A stretch of 63,065 nucleotides of DNA from JBBQWZ01 sp038210135 (GTDB lineage Bacteria; Acidobacteriota; Terriglobia; Bryobacterales; Bryobacteraceae). The stretch is taken from the NCBI GenBank assembly GCA_038210135.1, contig JBBQWZ010000042.1, forward strand, positions 1-63,065. Direction: 5' to 3'. The notes beneath the pieces were generated by a model. That model was given only the letters and a program-made list of their open reading frames with translations, did no database searches and was not told the DNA's origin. This document shows, piece after piece, positions 55,001-63,061 of this stretch; positions within the stretch are counted from its first letter, which is position 1, and each line of letters starts with the position of its first letter. The translations under genes and the position numbers were made by a program.

Positions 55001-55695
55001 TGTCGAAGGCACTTGCTACGCGCGATTTCGATCCGACCTTTACGGTGGTGGGATCGGGGAGCACTCAATCGGCGAGTTCGACGCCGTTCGATATCAACAA
55101 TCGCAAGCTGAATTACGGCGAACCGCAATACGACCACCGCCACGTTTTCCAATCGCACGCGATCATCGAACTGCCGTTCGGCAAGGGCAAGGCGTTCGCG
55201 AACAGCAACGCGTTCCTGGACCGGATTGTCGGAGGGTGGGAGATTGCGCCGGTGTTCACGTTCTACTCGGGCCGTCCTTTTACGGTGTATTCGGGCGCGA
55301 ACACGTTCGGTAGCGTGGTGCAATCGACATTGAATTGCAATGGCTGCTCGCATAATCTCGGCGGGGTGCAAGATTACCAGGGATACAAATGGTTGTTCAA
55401 TCCGGATACGGATAAGACGCTGTTCTCGGTTCCAGGAGCCGGATCTCTTGGCGCGACGGGCAAGGGTTACTTCTTTGGTCCGCGCTTCGTTGATATCGAC
55501 GTTGCCCTGCTGAAGCGGATCAGGATCAAAGAGAAGATGAATCTCGAAATCAGGGGCGACGCGACGAACCTCACCAACACGCCATCTTTCGGGCTTCCGA
55601 CGGCGACCTACACGTCTTCGCTGTTCGGCAGGATCGGTGGCGGCGTCGAAAGCTCATCGCGAAAGGTTCAGCTGGGAGCGAAGTTTAACTTCTAG
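52075..55695 (+). CDS. TonB-dependent Oar-like outer-membrane receptor
   Basis: 1206 aa from the ATG after AAGGGAG (signal peptide MFRVLAALCLAISLFAQ); a longer frame upstream has no signal. Residues about 19-100 form a carboxypeptidase-regulatory-like (beta-sandwich) domain (VLGVVQDSSGGAVSGATVKL), next the plug (IVGTRGRNPIGLVDLQPGV) and a large beta-barrel ending with an aromatic LGAKFNF, as needed for BAM insertion. This architecture is abundant in Acidobacteria and is thought to take up carbohydrate or peptide substrates. No TonB/ExbBD gene is nearby. A strong terminator follows. Confidence 0.92.
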   Translation: MFRVLAALCLAISLFAQGTTSRVLGVVQDSSGGAVSGATVKLISEGTKAVFTTTSTQAGTYAFEAIQSGKYILTVETPGFKKYSTSEVAVTIGQPTTVNARLEVGAVSEVLNVAGAAETVQTSTSANFGNVIEEKTIKDLPIVGTRGRNPIGLVDLQPGVIDTQAISGGAVAVFGARDRAWNITLDGIDNNESSSGGSNFAPLRTNPDSLTEFRVITSNPGAEYGRSSGAQVAMITKSGSNDFHGTGFDFYRTPRLNANEWQNNFNSIGKAQFVQQIFGGSIGGPVLIPKLYNGKNKTFFFFNFQGLRALSSAGVTRTVYTAQARAGIFRYVPGARNNPAGSPGASVDASGNVAAGVTVATYNIAANDPLKLGLDKTIQGLMNSSPLPNRFNVGDGLNTAGYAFAANSQERQHDVTMKFDHIIDAKNTVYARISWGQQNTNCDGGNGGYELFPGTGCQVNTLRDPKNMAYNWRWNPTSRLTNEFVFGLNQFGFIFNQPPADLNKLSFANGSPVAVPAADFGNSRTLKTWQFVDNLAYQLEKHSLKFGTNLRLGREVDARGSVAGYNAATDVYFNADIDNGLFGIPTTGINTSNDLGALRTAVNFLLGRVSEVQRGFAAADGKTFSEGLLPFNAHWNEYDFYFQDSWKVRRNLTVDLGLRWEIKMAPTSPENVLSHPDQALVFGAAPTNSAQWVKGSIFKNSYGNLGPSIGIAWDPFGTGKTSIRANYRIAYDRVNSFLFSSQVFNNLPGYVYGFDNATLGQTDTRLTTISPVKAPSNVSPADFTKPAAFSSGSITVVDPNLKFATTHQWAFSIQREVWRGGVIEANYIGRRAYHLLGAYETNQPNLFAPGMLDAFNIVKAGGQSTLLNGLFSADSRITAGKTESDVIRANFVSQLSLNSYAAILSSLGRRIQGTGAAAKSVTALSGAGPYAVIPFPQFSGTTNVIDSNDFSTYNGMVLQLQQRYRNGIFFQFSYTLSKALATRDFDPTFTVVGSGSTQSASSTPFDINNRKLNYGEPQYDHRHVFQSHAIIELPFGKGKAFANSNAFLDRIVGGWEIAPVFTFYSGRPFTVYSGANTFGSVVQSTLNCNGCSHNLGGVQDYQGYKWLFNPDTDKTLFSVPGAGSLGATGKGYFFGPRFVDIDVALLKRIRIKEKMNLEIRGDATNLTNTPSFGLPTATYTSSLFGRIGGGVESSSRKVQLGAKFNF

Positions 55696-55720
55696 AGCTG
55701 ATTTTTTCGATCTGAAATTT

Positions 55721-55757
55721 GCGCCGGAAATCCTTACAGGAGTCCGGCGCTTTTTAT
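55721..55757 (+). terminator. Rho-independent terminator after the receptor gene
   Basis: Stem GCGCCGGA (55721-55728) with TCCGGCGC (55743-55750), inner pairing TCCT/AGGA, followed by TTTTTATTTG. Confidence 0.85.
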
Positions 55758-55867
55758 TTGGAACGGGGGCGTAATACGGCCTCTTGCTGCCGTCTCTGGT
55801 GCTATGCGGGACGCTGGCGTGGTTGAGCCGTCCAGGAGGTCGAGCCTTGCTCAGGTACACTGATTTC

Positions 55868-58546
55868 GTGCTCCGATTCGTCGTTCTGTGCTTGCTGATA
55901 CCGACTGCATCGGCTGGGATGCAATCGGTGGAGACGCTGGTTCGACAATTGGAAGCCGCGACCACGGATCCGGGTCGGATGGAGATCCTGGCGGCGCATC
56001 CGGAGCAGCGGGCAGAGGTACTTTCTCTGGTCGGCAAGGAAGCGTCGGAGCGGTACGGGAAATCCGATCCAGGGCGGGCGATCAAACTGTACCAAGTGCT
56101 ATTGGCAGTGGCGCTCGACGCTGGCGATGATGCCAAAGCAGCCGATCTATACCTCAAAGTCAGCGTTTGCCTGCGCGAGAAAGCGGAGATGGCGGCCTCG
56201 CTGGCGGCGGTAGAACAAGCGCAAAAGCTCGCGCTCAAAGCCAATAACAAGGTAACGCTCGCCAACGCGAAGAACCAGATCATGGTGGTTTATCTGGGCC
56301 TGGGGCGGTTCGATGAAGCGGAGCGCGCGGGCGAAGAAGCGCTCGAGACCTTCAAGGCTTTGGGGGACGTGCGGCGTTCGATCGCGGTGCGGATTAACCT
56401 GGCGACGGTGTTGGGGGAGAAGGGCGATCATGCGGCCAAGGCTTCGATGCTGCGGCAAACGATTCGCGAATGCGAGGAGCACGGATACAACGATTACCTG
56501 GTTTTCTCGCTGAACAATCTCGCGGTGGTGTATTTCGATCAAGGCGACTATGCGCGCTGCATCGATTACTTTCAGCGCACGGCGGACATACAGTCGAAGA
56601 AGAACACGCCGGACAAGGCGACTCTTTTGTTCATTAACAGCAACCTGGGGGTTGCTTATCAATTTCTTGGGCGGGAAAAAGAAGCGCTCGAACGCTATGA
56701 ACAGGCTGTACGCGACTTCGGCAACGGCGAAACGGCCCAGCTTATGCATATGCGGCACAACCGGGCGGACCTTTACCGGGTAATGGGGCGGATCGATGAG
56801 GCGCTTTCCGAAGCGCGGATCGTGGCTGCGTTTTTCGAGAAAGCGGGGATGGTTCCGGAGACGGTGCGGGCGCAAGGAATCGTTTCGCGCGCGCTGTTGG
56901 ATTTGGGACGAAAGGAAGAGTCGGTGGCGGTGGCCGAGGTGGCGTGTAAGGGAGCGCGGACGCTGGGCAATCCGGAGGCGTTGCGCGGGGCGGCGCTGGT
57001 GTTGGGTGAAGGGTATATTTCGATTGGCCAACGGGAGAAAGCGCGAGCGGCATTCCTCGAATCGATCGAAGCGATCGAAGCGGTCCGGCTGGGGGGCGGC
57101 GAAGACGAGCGAGAGAGTTTCTTCCATACGAAGGTGTTGCCGTATCAAGGGATGGTCCAGGTGTTGATGGAAGACGGCAAGCAATTCGAGGCGCTGCAGT
57201 ATGCCGAGCGGGCGAAGGCACGGCTGCTGCTAGACGTATTGCGCGGGGGCCGCACCGAAATCACGAACGCGATGACGAGCGAAGAGAAACAGCGCGAGCG
57301 GCAGTTGACGTCGGCTGTGGCGAAGCTGGACACGCGGTTGGCGAAGGGAACTTCGGTCGCGAATATGACGCCGATGTTCGAGCGCAACAAAGCGGCGAAT
57401 GAGCTGGACACGTTCCGGCAGGGGTTGTATGAGCGGCATCCGGGACTGCGGACGCAGCGGGCGGAATTCCGGCCAATTCAGCTGGATCAGCTGGCGGAGT
57501 TGGCACCGGATCGGGAGACGGCTTTGCTCGAGTACGCGGTAACGGAAGACAAAGCGTACCTGTTCGTCGTGACGACGGACGCGAAGGGCGAAGCGCGATT
57601 GAACTCGTATGTGTTGGCGGATCCGAAGGGATTGGCGGCGCAAATCGAGAAGTTCCGGAATCAATTGAGCGGACGGGACCTGCAATACCGGGCTCCGGCA
57701 GCGGCGTTATATAAGCGACTGCTGGGTCCGGCCGCGGTGCCGTTGCGGGGACGCAAGCGATTGGTGATTGTACCGGACGGAGCTTTATGGAGCCTGCCGT
57801 TTCAGGCGCTGTTGTCGGAGCAGGGGCGTTACCTGATCGAGGATGCGGCGGTATTTTACGTTCCGTCGTTGACGGCGGCGCGCGAGATGCTGCACTTGAA
57901 AAGAAGCGGGGAAGAGGGCGGACGAACGGTGCTGGCGATGGGCGGTCCGACGACCACGGGGAAGCTGCCGCCGCTGCCGGAATCGATCCGCGAGGTCCGC
58001 GAAGTAGGTCAGGTTTACGGAGCGAAGGCGAGCGCGGTGTACGTTGAAGGACAGGCTAGCAAGCAGCGTTGGAAGACAGAGGCTCCGCGATATCGCGTGT
58101 TGCACCTGGCGACGCACGGGATTCTGGATAGCAACAATCCGCTGTATTCGCACCTGGTGATGAGCCAGGTTCCGGGGGATCCGGAGGAAAGCGTTTTGAC
58201 GGCGCGCGAGATTTTGGACATGGATCTTCGGGCGGATTTGACGGTGCTATCGGCGTGCGAGATGGCCCGAGGGCGGTTCCGATTCGGCGAAGGTTTGATC
58301 GGCACGAGCTGGGCATTTCTGGTGGCGGGGACTCCGACGACGGTGGTGAGCCAGTGGAAGGTGGATTCGGCTAGCACGCGCGAGTTGATGGTGGCGTTCC
58401 ACCGGAATTTGAAGCCGGCGAGCACGGGGGCGTTGACGAAGAGGTCCGAGGCGCTGCGCGGGGCGGTGTTGCAGTTGCTGCGGTCGTCGGAATACCGGCA
58501 TCCGTTTTACTGGGCGGGATTCGTGATGATCGGGAACGGGTATTAG
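55868..58546 (+). CDS. TPR-CHAT domain protein (caspase-like peptidase)
   Basis: About 892 aa from a GTG whose product begins LRFVVLCLLIPTASA, a signal-like sequence; a TTG at 55784 would add 28 residues. The N-terminal 550 residues are TPR repeats (for example LGVAYQFLGREKEALERYEQ). The C-terminal CHAT domain has the catalytic pair His750 (HLATHGI) and Cys797 (LSACEMARG), then TSWAFLVAGTPTTVVSQWKV. CHAT peptidases are caspase relatives, often in signalling or defence. The exported form here suggests an envelope role; target unknown. Confidence 0.85.
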   Translation: MLRFVVLCLLIPTASAGMQSVETLVRQLEAATTDPGRMEILAAHPEQRAEVLSLVGKEASERYGKSDPGRAIKLYQVLLAVALDAGDDAKAADLYLKVSVCLREKAEMAASLAAVEQAQKLALKANNKVTLANAKNQIMVVYLGLGRFDEAERAGEEALETFKALGDVRRSIAVRINLATVLGEKGDHAAKASMLRQTIRECEEHGYNDYLVFSLNNLAVVYFDQGDYARCIDYFQRTADIQSKKNTPDKATLLFINSNLGVAYQFLGREKEALERYEQAVRDFGNGETAQLMHMRHNRADLYRVMGRIDEALSEARIVAAFFEKAGMVPETVRAQGIVSRALLDLGRKEESVAVAEVACKGARTLGNPEALRGAALVLGEGYISIGQREKARAAFLESIEAIEAVRLGGGEDERESFFHTKVLPYQGMVQVLMEDGKQFEALQYAERAKARLLLDVLRGGRTEITNAMTSEEKQRERQLTSAVAKLDTRLAKGTSVANMTPMFERNKAANELDTFRQGLYERHPGLRTQRAEFRPIQLDQLAELAPDRETALLEYAVTEDKAYLFVVTTDAKGEARLNSYVLADPKGLAAQIEKFRNQLSGRDLQYRAPAAALYKRLLGPAAVPLRGRKRLVIVPDGALWSLPFQALLSEQGRYLIEDAAVFYVPSLTAAREMLHLKRSGEEGGRTVLAMGGPTTTGKLPPLPESIREVREVGQVYGAKASAVYVEGQASKQRWKTEAPRYRVLHLATHGILDSNNPLYSHLVMSQVPGDPEESVLTAREILDMDLRADLTVLSACEMARGRFRFGEGLIGTSWAFLVAGTPTTVVSQWKVDSASTRELMVAFHRNLKPASTGALTKRSEALRGAVLQLLRSSEYRHPFYWAGFVMIGNGY

Positions 58547-58550
58547 GCGG

Positions 58551-58636
58551 GTCCGCGATCGACCTTTATCACGGTTGACTGAAAAAGAGTCCCCACCCTG
58601 ACAGGCGGGGCTACAACGTAGAGAGTCGCGCACTAC
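58551..58636. repeat. Second copy of the intergenic hairpin repeat
   Basis: Aligns with 49788-49871 from GTCCGCGATCGACC through the CCCC...GGGG hairpin to the CGCG-ACTA segment. It begins 5 nt after the CHAT gene stop, just as copy 1 abuts a gene end. Confidence 0.7.
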
Positions 58637-58681
58637 ACTAGGCGGGTTTGCGGGTTGCTCCGTCGAAAGATCACATTCCAG

Positions 58682-58730
58682 TGTCCGCTCCTGACGCGCT
58701 CCTTCGGAGCGCTCTAGTCGCGGCTCGGAT
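58682..58730. repeat. 49-bp dispersed repeat, copy B
   Basis: Matches 49975-50023 in length and ends, with a different but still pairing central palindrome. It lies downstream of the hairpin repeat here, the same order as at the other locus. Confidence 0.65.
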
Positions 58731-58822
58731 CGGACGCTTGGCATCGAATGAAATTGGCCAGGACCGTCGCCGTTGCGGGAGGGCGGTGACTGAAAACGGG
58801 AGGAATCAGGTAAGATTTGAGA

Positions 58823-58912
58823 GGAGGAATGGCAGAGCGGTTTAATGCGGCGGTCTTGAAAACCGTTGAACTTTTACCGGTTCCGGGGGTTCGAATCCCT
58901 CTTCCTCCGCCA
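58823..58912 (+). tRNA. tRNA-Ser (anticodon UGA)
   Basis: 90 nt including encoded CCA. Acceptor GGAGGAA pairs with TTCCTCC (58902-58908), discriminator G. Anticodon loop CTTGAAA gives TGA at 58857-58859. A long variable arm (TTGAACTTTTACCGGTT region) marks it as a class II Ser tRNA. The T loop is GGGTTCGAATCCC. The open frame across it is spurious. Confidence 0.95.
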
Positions 58913-59071
58913 ACTCATGTACGGTGCGGACACTCAACACCTTCGCTGTCTCAATCGAAATTAGGCGCTGCTTACGGTCGTTGTTCGTTAAGTGGAGCGT
59001 CCCTAGATTCGTCGCTGAAGACGGCACCGACTCGAATTCGACTGGGCTCTGGAAAAGACATAACTCATTGC

Positions 59072-59872
59072 GTGTTTACTGTTGAACAGGCCGCTAATCT
59101 GACGTTGGAGTGCGAGAACGCACTACAGTCAGCAATTGAGAAAGTGAGCCGGGGAGAACCTCACGCCCTGTTCGTGATGAGTAATTGTCGAATTGCCGTT
59201 CGGTACTTGGCTTACATCCACTCGATTGCTACCAAAGGGTTCTCGCCAATAGCGGTCTCTTTATATCGGACCTACTACGAAATCGTGTGCTCAACGATGT
59301 ACCTAGCTGAGCACAAGGAAGAACTTGATGATTTTCTGGACTTCGGTCGGGTAATGACTTATGAGATTGGAGAGAAGCAAAATATTTCCGGCAAACTGCT
59401 GAACCAACTAGTGCCGGACCACAAGGAGTTGTTACAACGCTTTCGCGACAAGAAGAAACGTCGGGGTGGCAAACAATTATCATGGCACGGAATGAAGATC
59501 GAGATTCTGGCCAGGACAGTCGGCATGGAAAAATACAGCGATCAAAAGATAGTGAGAGCGCAGTACTCGATTGCTTCGAAACTGGTGCACGGCGACAGCC
59601 TTCTCGCGCTTCTTGCCTTCAAGCCGGAGGTCGCCCGAATGATTCCACGGCCTTTCCTAGAACCGAGCGCACAATACGGCGTGCAGGCAATCGGCTCAAC
59701 ATGTGCTCTGTTCATCGCTCTCTTGGCGAGTGTCAATTCTGCGCTAAGCCTAAACTTGACCGACGAATACGATCGACTCAACAAATTCTGGCAACAGATA
59801 TGGAAGGACGTCACTGGCGTCGATCCACAAGAAACAGTTGATCGACTTACGAAGGCCTCCGAAGGCAACTAA
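59072..59872 (+). CDS. DUF5677-like protein, A+T-rich
   Basis: About 266 aa from a GTG (VFTVEQAANLTLECENALQ); the frame is open upstream into the tRNA, so the true start is uncertain. Helical protein with the pattern of the DUF5677 family (SPIAVSLYRTYYEIVCSTMY, later SIASKLVHGDSLLAL). Function unknown; such proteins often occur in islands. Line 59281-59340 is about 43% G+C against roughly 60% around it. Position next to a tRNA gene supports acquisition by transfer. Confidence 0.6.
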   Translation: MFTVEQAANLTLECENALQSAIEKVSRGEPHALFVMSNCRIAVRYLAYIHSIATKGFSPIAVSLYRTYYEIVCSTMYLAEHKEELDDFLDFGRVMTYEIGEKQNISGKLLNQLVPDHKELLQRFRDKKKRRGGKQLSWHGMKIEILARTVGMEKYSDQKIVRAQYSIASKLVHGDSLLALLAFKPEVARMIPRPFLEPSAQYGVQAIGSTCALFIALLASVNSALSLNLTDEYDRLNKFWQQIWKDVTGVDPQETVDRLTKASEGN

Positions 59873-59992
59873 ATCTTTACGTGCCGCCGACCGCGTCTCG
59901 TTGCGTCGAGTGCGGGTACGGCATTTTTGCAATTTGACTGCCGGCTCGAACCCGGTTTGGGACTAACAGTTGGCGTTATTGAAGGAACTCGC

Positions 59993-61054
59993 TTATTTCA
60001 GCTGGCGGACTTCTATGGTGCCTTTGTTTTCCCAGATGGCCAGGGCGGTTCCGTCGTTCAGTGCGACTAGTGTTGGGAAGGCTCCGTGGGGGTCCAGGGT
60101 TTCTGGTTTGGACTTTTCTGGGAGCTTGGCTTCTAAACCTTCTCCTTGTTGCCAGACTACGTAGACTCCGTTTTTGGTGGCGATGGCGGTGGGATTTTTT
60201 CCTTGGGCTAGGGCTTCTTCGGGCTTGCCGGGGAGTTTCAGGTAGACGGTGCTTTCGCGGCGGTAGGTGGCTACCGCTTCGCCTTTCATGTCGCGGGTGA
60301 GGGCTCCTCCGTCCATGGGGCAGGCTTCGATTTTCCAGGAACCTTCGCCTACTTTTTTCGCGGCTGCGAACGTTTTTCCGTCGGTGGATTCGGTCACATA
60401 CATGTCACGATTTCCGGCGACCACGTTGCGGAACATGACGCGGACGCTGCCGTCGGCGGCTACGTCAACGCTGGGATGGCAGCACTGGCAGATGGTTCCG
60501 TCGGGCGATTCGTAGACGAGGTGGTTGGCGGACCAAGTGGCTCCGGCGTCGCGGGAGATGGAGCCGTAGATGGTGGTTCCTTTGCCGCGGAGATCGAGCC
60601 AGGCAGCGTAGACGGTTTTCCCGCTGCCGGCCATGGCGTGGAGGCCCTCGCGGGCGGCGTCGGCGGCGTCGTTGACGCGAACGGGATCGGACCAGGTTTT
60701 GCCGCTGTCACTCGAGCGCCAGGCGACCAAATTTCCGCTGCTTTGGTTATGGCCGGAGGCTTGGTTGTGGGCTGCACGGACGATAGCGGAGACGACGAGG
60801 CTGGTGGGCGACGTGAAGGCAACACGGGGTCCGCGGTGCATTCCGGCGGCGAGCGTGTCTTTGTTGGGGAGGGCGGAAGGAGCGGCGAAGGTCTTGCCGC
60901 CGTCGGTGGACATGGCCAGTTGGATGGTGTTGCCGGAGGCGTACACGATGGCAATTTTGTTGCCGATGGCGGCGGCTTGGGGCTGGCGGTTAGGGGCGTC
61001 GGGCGAAGTGGAGGGGATGCTTAAGGCGAGGAATATTGAGAGAAGAGGGGTCAT
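59993..61054 (-). CDS. Secreted BNR/Asp-box beta-propeller (sialidase-like)
   Basis: A 353-aa exported protein with signal peptide MTPLLSIFLALSIPSTS. Several Asp-box repeats are visible (STDGGKTF, SSDSGKTW, SRDAGATW, STDGKTF), which define the BNR six-blade propeller of sialidases and related glycosidases. An unusual Cys cluster CQCCHPS (about 190) may bind metal or form disulfides. The catalytic Arg triad of true sialidases is not evident, so substrate and activity are open. Confidence 0.8.
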   Translation of the reverse strand: MTPLLSIFLALSIPSTSPDAPNRQPQAAAIGNKIAIVYASGNTIQLAMSTDGGKTFAAPSALPNKDTLAAGMHRGPRVAFTSPTSLVVSAIVRAAHNQASGHNQSSGNLVAWRSSDSGKTWSDPVRVNDAADAAREGLHAMAGSGKTVYAAWLDLRGKGTTIYGSISRDAGATWSANHLVYESPDGTICQCCHPSVDVAADGSVRVMFRNVVAGNRDMYVTESTDGKTFAAAKKVGEGSWKIEACPMDGGALTRDMKGEAVATYRRESTVYLKLPGKPEEALAQGKNPTAIATKNGVYVVWQQGEGLEAKLPEKSKPETLDPHGAFPTLVALNDGTALAIWENKGTIEVRQLK

Positions 61055-61140
61055 TGGGGAGTCCTTTGCGAATCGGCTTGGGCGGTTTTACTGGAGTGGA
61101 GAAGCACTTACTTCGCTCGGCTTCGCCTCGCTCCGTGCGC

Positions 61141-61200
61141 GCCTCGAAACGTTTTGCCTCGAAACCTTTCGGTTTGAAAACTTTCGCTTCGAAATTTACG
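61141..61200. repeat. Four degenerate 15-bp tandem units
   Basis: Consecutive units GCCTCGAAACGTTTT, GCCTCGAAACCTTTC, GGTTTGAAAACTTTC and GCTTCGAAATTTACG fill 61141-61200 in an intergenic gap. Confidence 0.7.
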
Positions 61201-61275
61201 CGGTTACAGCCGTCAGTGGATAGTTACTCCGAATCTTGGATGAGGTTTCCGCGGTTCGCCCCATTTTCGCAGAGC

Positions 61276-61578
61276 TTAGGCGAGCCGGCTGAGTTGCTCG
61301 AAGATGCCTAGCAGGCCGAGCATCGTCATTAAAAGCCCGAAGAGGCGGGCGAAGCGGCGAGTGCCGCGGTCGAGGGATTGTTCGTGGCCGACGGACTGTT
61401 CGGGCGACCACGGCAATCGGGTATGCAGTTGGCTAAAGCGTCTGAGCCCGCCGGACACGCGGGACAGCACGAGCACGAACGCGTGCGGATCGATCAGGGT
61501 CCGTATCCCGGCGAAGACCAGGGCGAGGAGTGCGCACATCGCGAGGGCGGATTCCGCTTCGTTGACGAGCCCGTGCAT
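61276..61578 (-). CDS. Hypothetical two-helix membrane protein
   Basis: A 100-aa protein with hydrophobic segments near 9-28 (SALAMCALLALVFAGIRTLI) and 80-95 (LFGLLMTMLGLLGIF). Between them is a charged loop. No family recognised. It starts 7 nt after the stop of the PqaA-like gene, so it is probably co-transcribed with it. Confidence 0.55.
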   Translation of the reverse strand: MHGLVNEAESALAMCALLALVFAGIRTLIDPHAFVLVLSRVSGGLRRFSQLHTRLPWSPEQSVGHEQSLDRGTRRFARLFGLLMTMLGLLGIFEQLSRLA

Positions 61579-61585
61579 GAGACAC

Positions 61586-63061
61586 CTACTTTGTGACTGG
61601 CGTTAACAACGGCTGAACAGCGGGGGCCCGCTCCGACTTGAGCGGAGGGAACGGAAGGACGTCCGGCACAACGCGCACAGCGGTGGTGAATTTGAACGGG
61701 TACTTGATGCCACTCGGGTACGTCATTTCGACGAAATAGGCGGTATATCCCTTCTCGGGCTTGGCGACTTTAGCGACGTAGACGCCGGGCTTTTCTTCGG
61801 TGAGGACGGTGTCCTTGTAGGCGGGTCCGATGGTCATGAGGCGGAAGTCGCGGGCGGCGGGATTGGTGGCGGCCCAGAGCTTCACTTCGGTCGGCTTGGT
61901 TTCGGTTTTGACGCGGATGGAGCCGTCCTTTTCAAACTTCCAGGAGAACTTCGGACGCGGCTTGTTGTTGATGATGGCGTCGTAATAGGCAGTGGCGCTG
62001 GCGGCGGCGTCGGAGCCGCGGAGAGAGTGGTCCGCGTTGGGGACGTAGCGGAGATATTTCTCGCCGTAGATTTCATCGAAGTAGAACTGCGAGGAATCGG
62101 GCAGGAAGAACTGATCGCCGGCCGCGCTCATGATGAACTTGGGCAGCGTCAGCCGCTGGCGATACTCGTAGGGCTCGACGATCTTCATCAGCGCCCGGAA
62201 CTGCAGCGTGCCCAGCCAGTTCATGATCCCCTGGTCGACGTAGTCCTGGACGGCGTCCGACCAGCCGCCGTAGACCTGGAAGTGGTGCTCGAACGACCGT
62301 TCGAGATTGAGCATGTCGATCACCACCGGCGCGATGGCGACGACCCTGGCATCGACGGCCGCGGTCGTCCATGTCGTCCAGCCGCGCTTCGAGGCGCCCG
62401 AGACCACGAAGCGCTTCGCGGCGTGGCCGCCGCCCGCCGCCGAGTCGGTGAACGCGGTGACGGCGTCCATCGCCCGGACCGCGCTCTTGGTCATCGGCAG
62501 CCGCGCCGGCCAGCGCTCGTCGCCGGTCCGCAGGAACTTGTTCCAGGTATAGGCGATGAAGTCGTCTTCCGTCCGGCCGGTGCGGGTCGGATCGTCCATG
62601 AACACGACCGGCTGGTTGGGCACGAGACGCAGCTCGGCGGTCACCGTCCCCGTGTCGCGGGCCGTCTCCACCAGCCAGGCCGGCGGCGCAGCCGGCGCGT
62701 CGCGGTCGAGGCTGCCGCCGGTGATGTAGAGAAACGCCACGTCGCTCGTGACCCGCGCCGGCCGGACGACCGTCAGCCAGTGGGTCCACAGCGGCCGCTC
62801 GACTTCCCGCTCGGTCAGCCACCGCTGGGAGGTCATCTCGAGGAGGGTGGCGGTCGCCCCTTCCGCCGGCAGGTCCCGGACCGCCTTCCAGGCGAAGCTC
62901 GGGTCGGGGGCCGCCACGTAGCGGTCGAGCGCCGTGGCCGACGTCGCGGTGACGCGCGCGGCACTCTGAGGCGGCGCCGCAGCCGCCGACGCTGTCAGGC
63001 CGAGCCAGGCCGACAAGACGAGCGTTACAGCGGATCGGCGGATCGATACGGATCGGTGCAT
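61586..63061 (-). CDS. PhoPQ-activated pathogenicity-related protein (PqaA-like)
   Basis: A 491-aa exported alpha/beta-hydrolase-like protein of the PqaA family. Signal peptide about 1-28 (LVLSAWLGLTASAAAA). Candidate nucleophile Ser in VSGASKRGW, Asp in SAAGDQFFLPD and His in NADHSLRG. The segment VVIDMLNLERSFEHHFQVYG is conserved. The 5' half of the gene (about 62100-63061) is much richer in G+C than its 3' half, implying a mosaic. It ends four bases from the window edge. Confidence 0.85.
   Translation of the reverse strand: MHRSVSIRRSAVTLVLSAWLGLTASAAAAPPQSAARVTATSATALDRYVAAPDPSFAWKAVRDLPAEGATATLLEMTSQRWLTEREVERPLWTHWLTVVRPARVTSDVAFLYITGGSLDRDAPAAPPAWLVETARDTGTVTAELRLVPNQPVVFMDDPTRTGRTEDDFIAYTWNKFLRTGDERWPARLPMTKSAVRAMDAVTAFTDSAAGGGHAAKRFVVSGASKRGWTTWTTAAVDARVVAIAPVVIDMLNLERSFEHHFQVYGGWSDAVQDYVDQGIMNWLGTLQFRALMKIVEPYEYRQRLTLPKFIMSAAGDQFFLPDSSQFYFDEIYGEKYLRYVPNADHSLRGSDAAASATAYYDAIINNKPRPKFSWKFEKDGSIRVKTETKPTEVKLWAATNPAARDFRLMTIGPAYKDTVLTEEKPGVYVAKVAKPEKGYTAYFVEMTYPSGIKYPFKFTTAVRVVPDVLPFPPLKSERAPAVQPLLTPVTK

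Noticed and set aside
58817..59071. N-terminal extension of the DUF5677 frame through the tRNA
   Set aside because: The frame is open by chance over the tRNA-Ser gene; translation there is not plausible.
58880..59960. tRNA-Ser attachment-site duplication marking a classical island
   Set aside because: The segment CTCGAACCC near 59945 only resembles a T loop; no copy of the tRNA 3' end was found downstream, and no integrase is visible.
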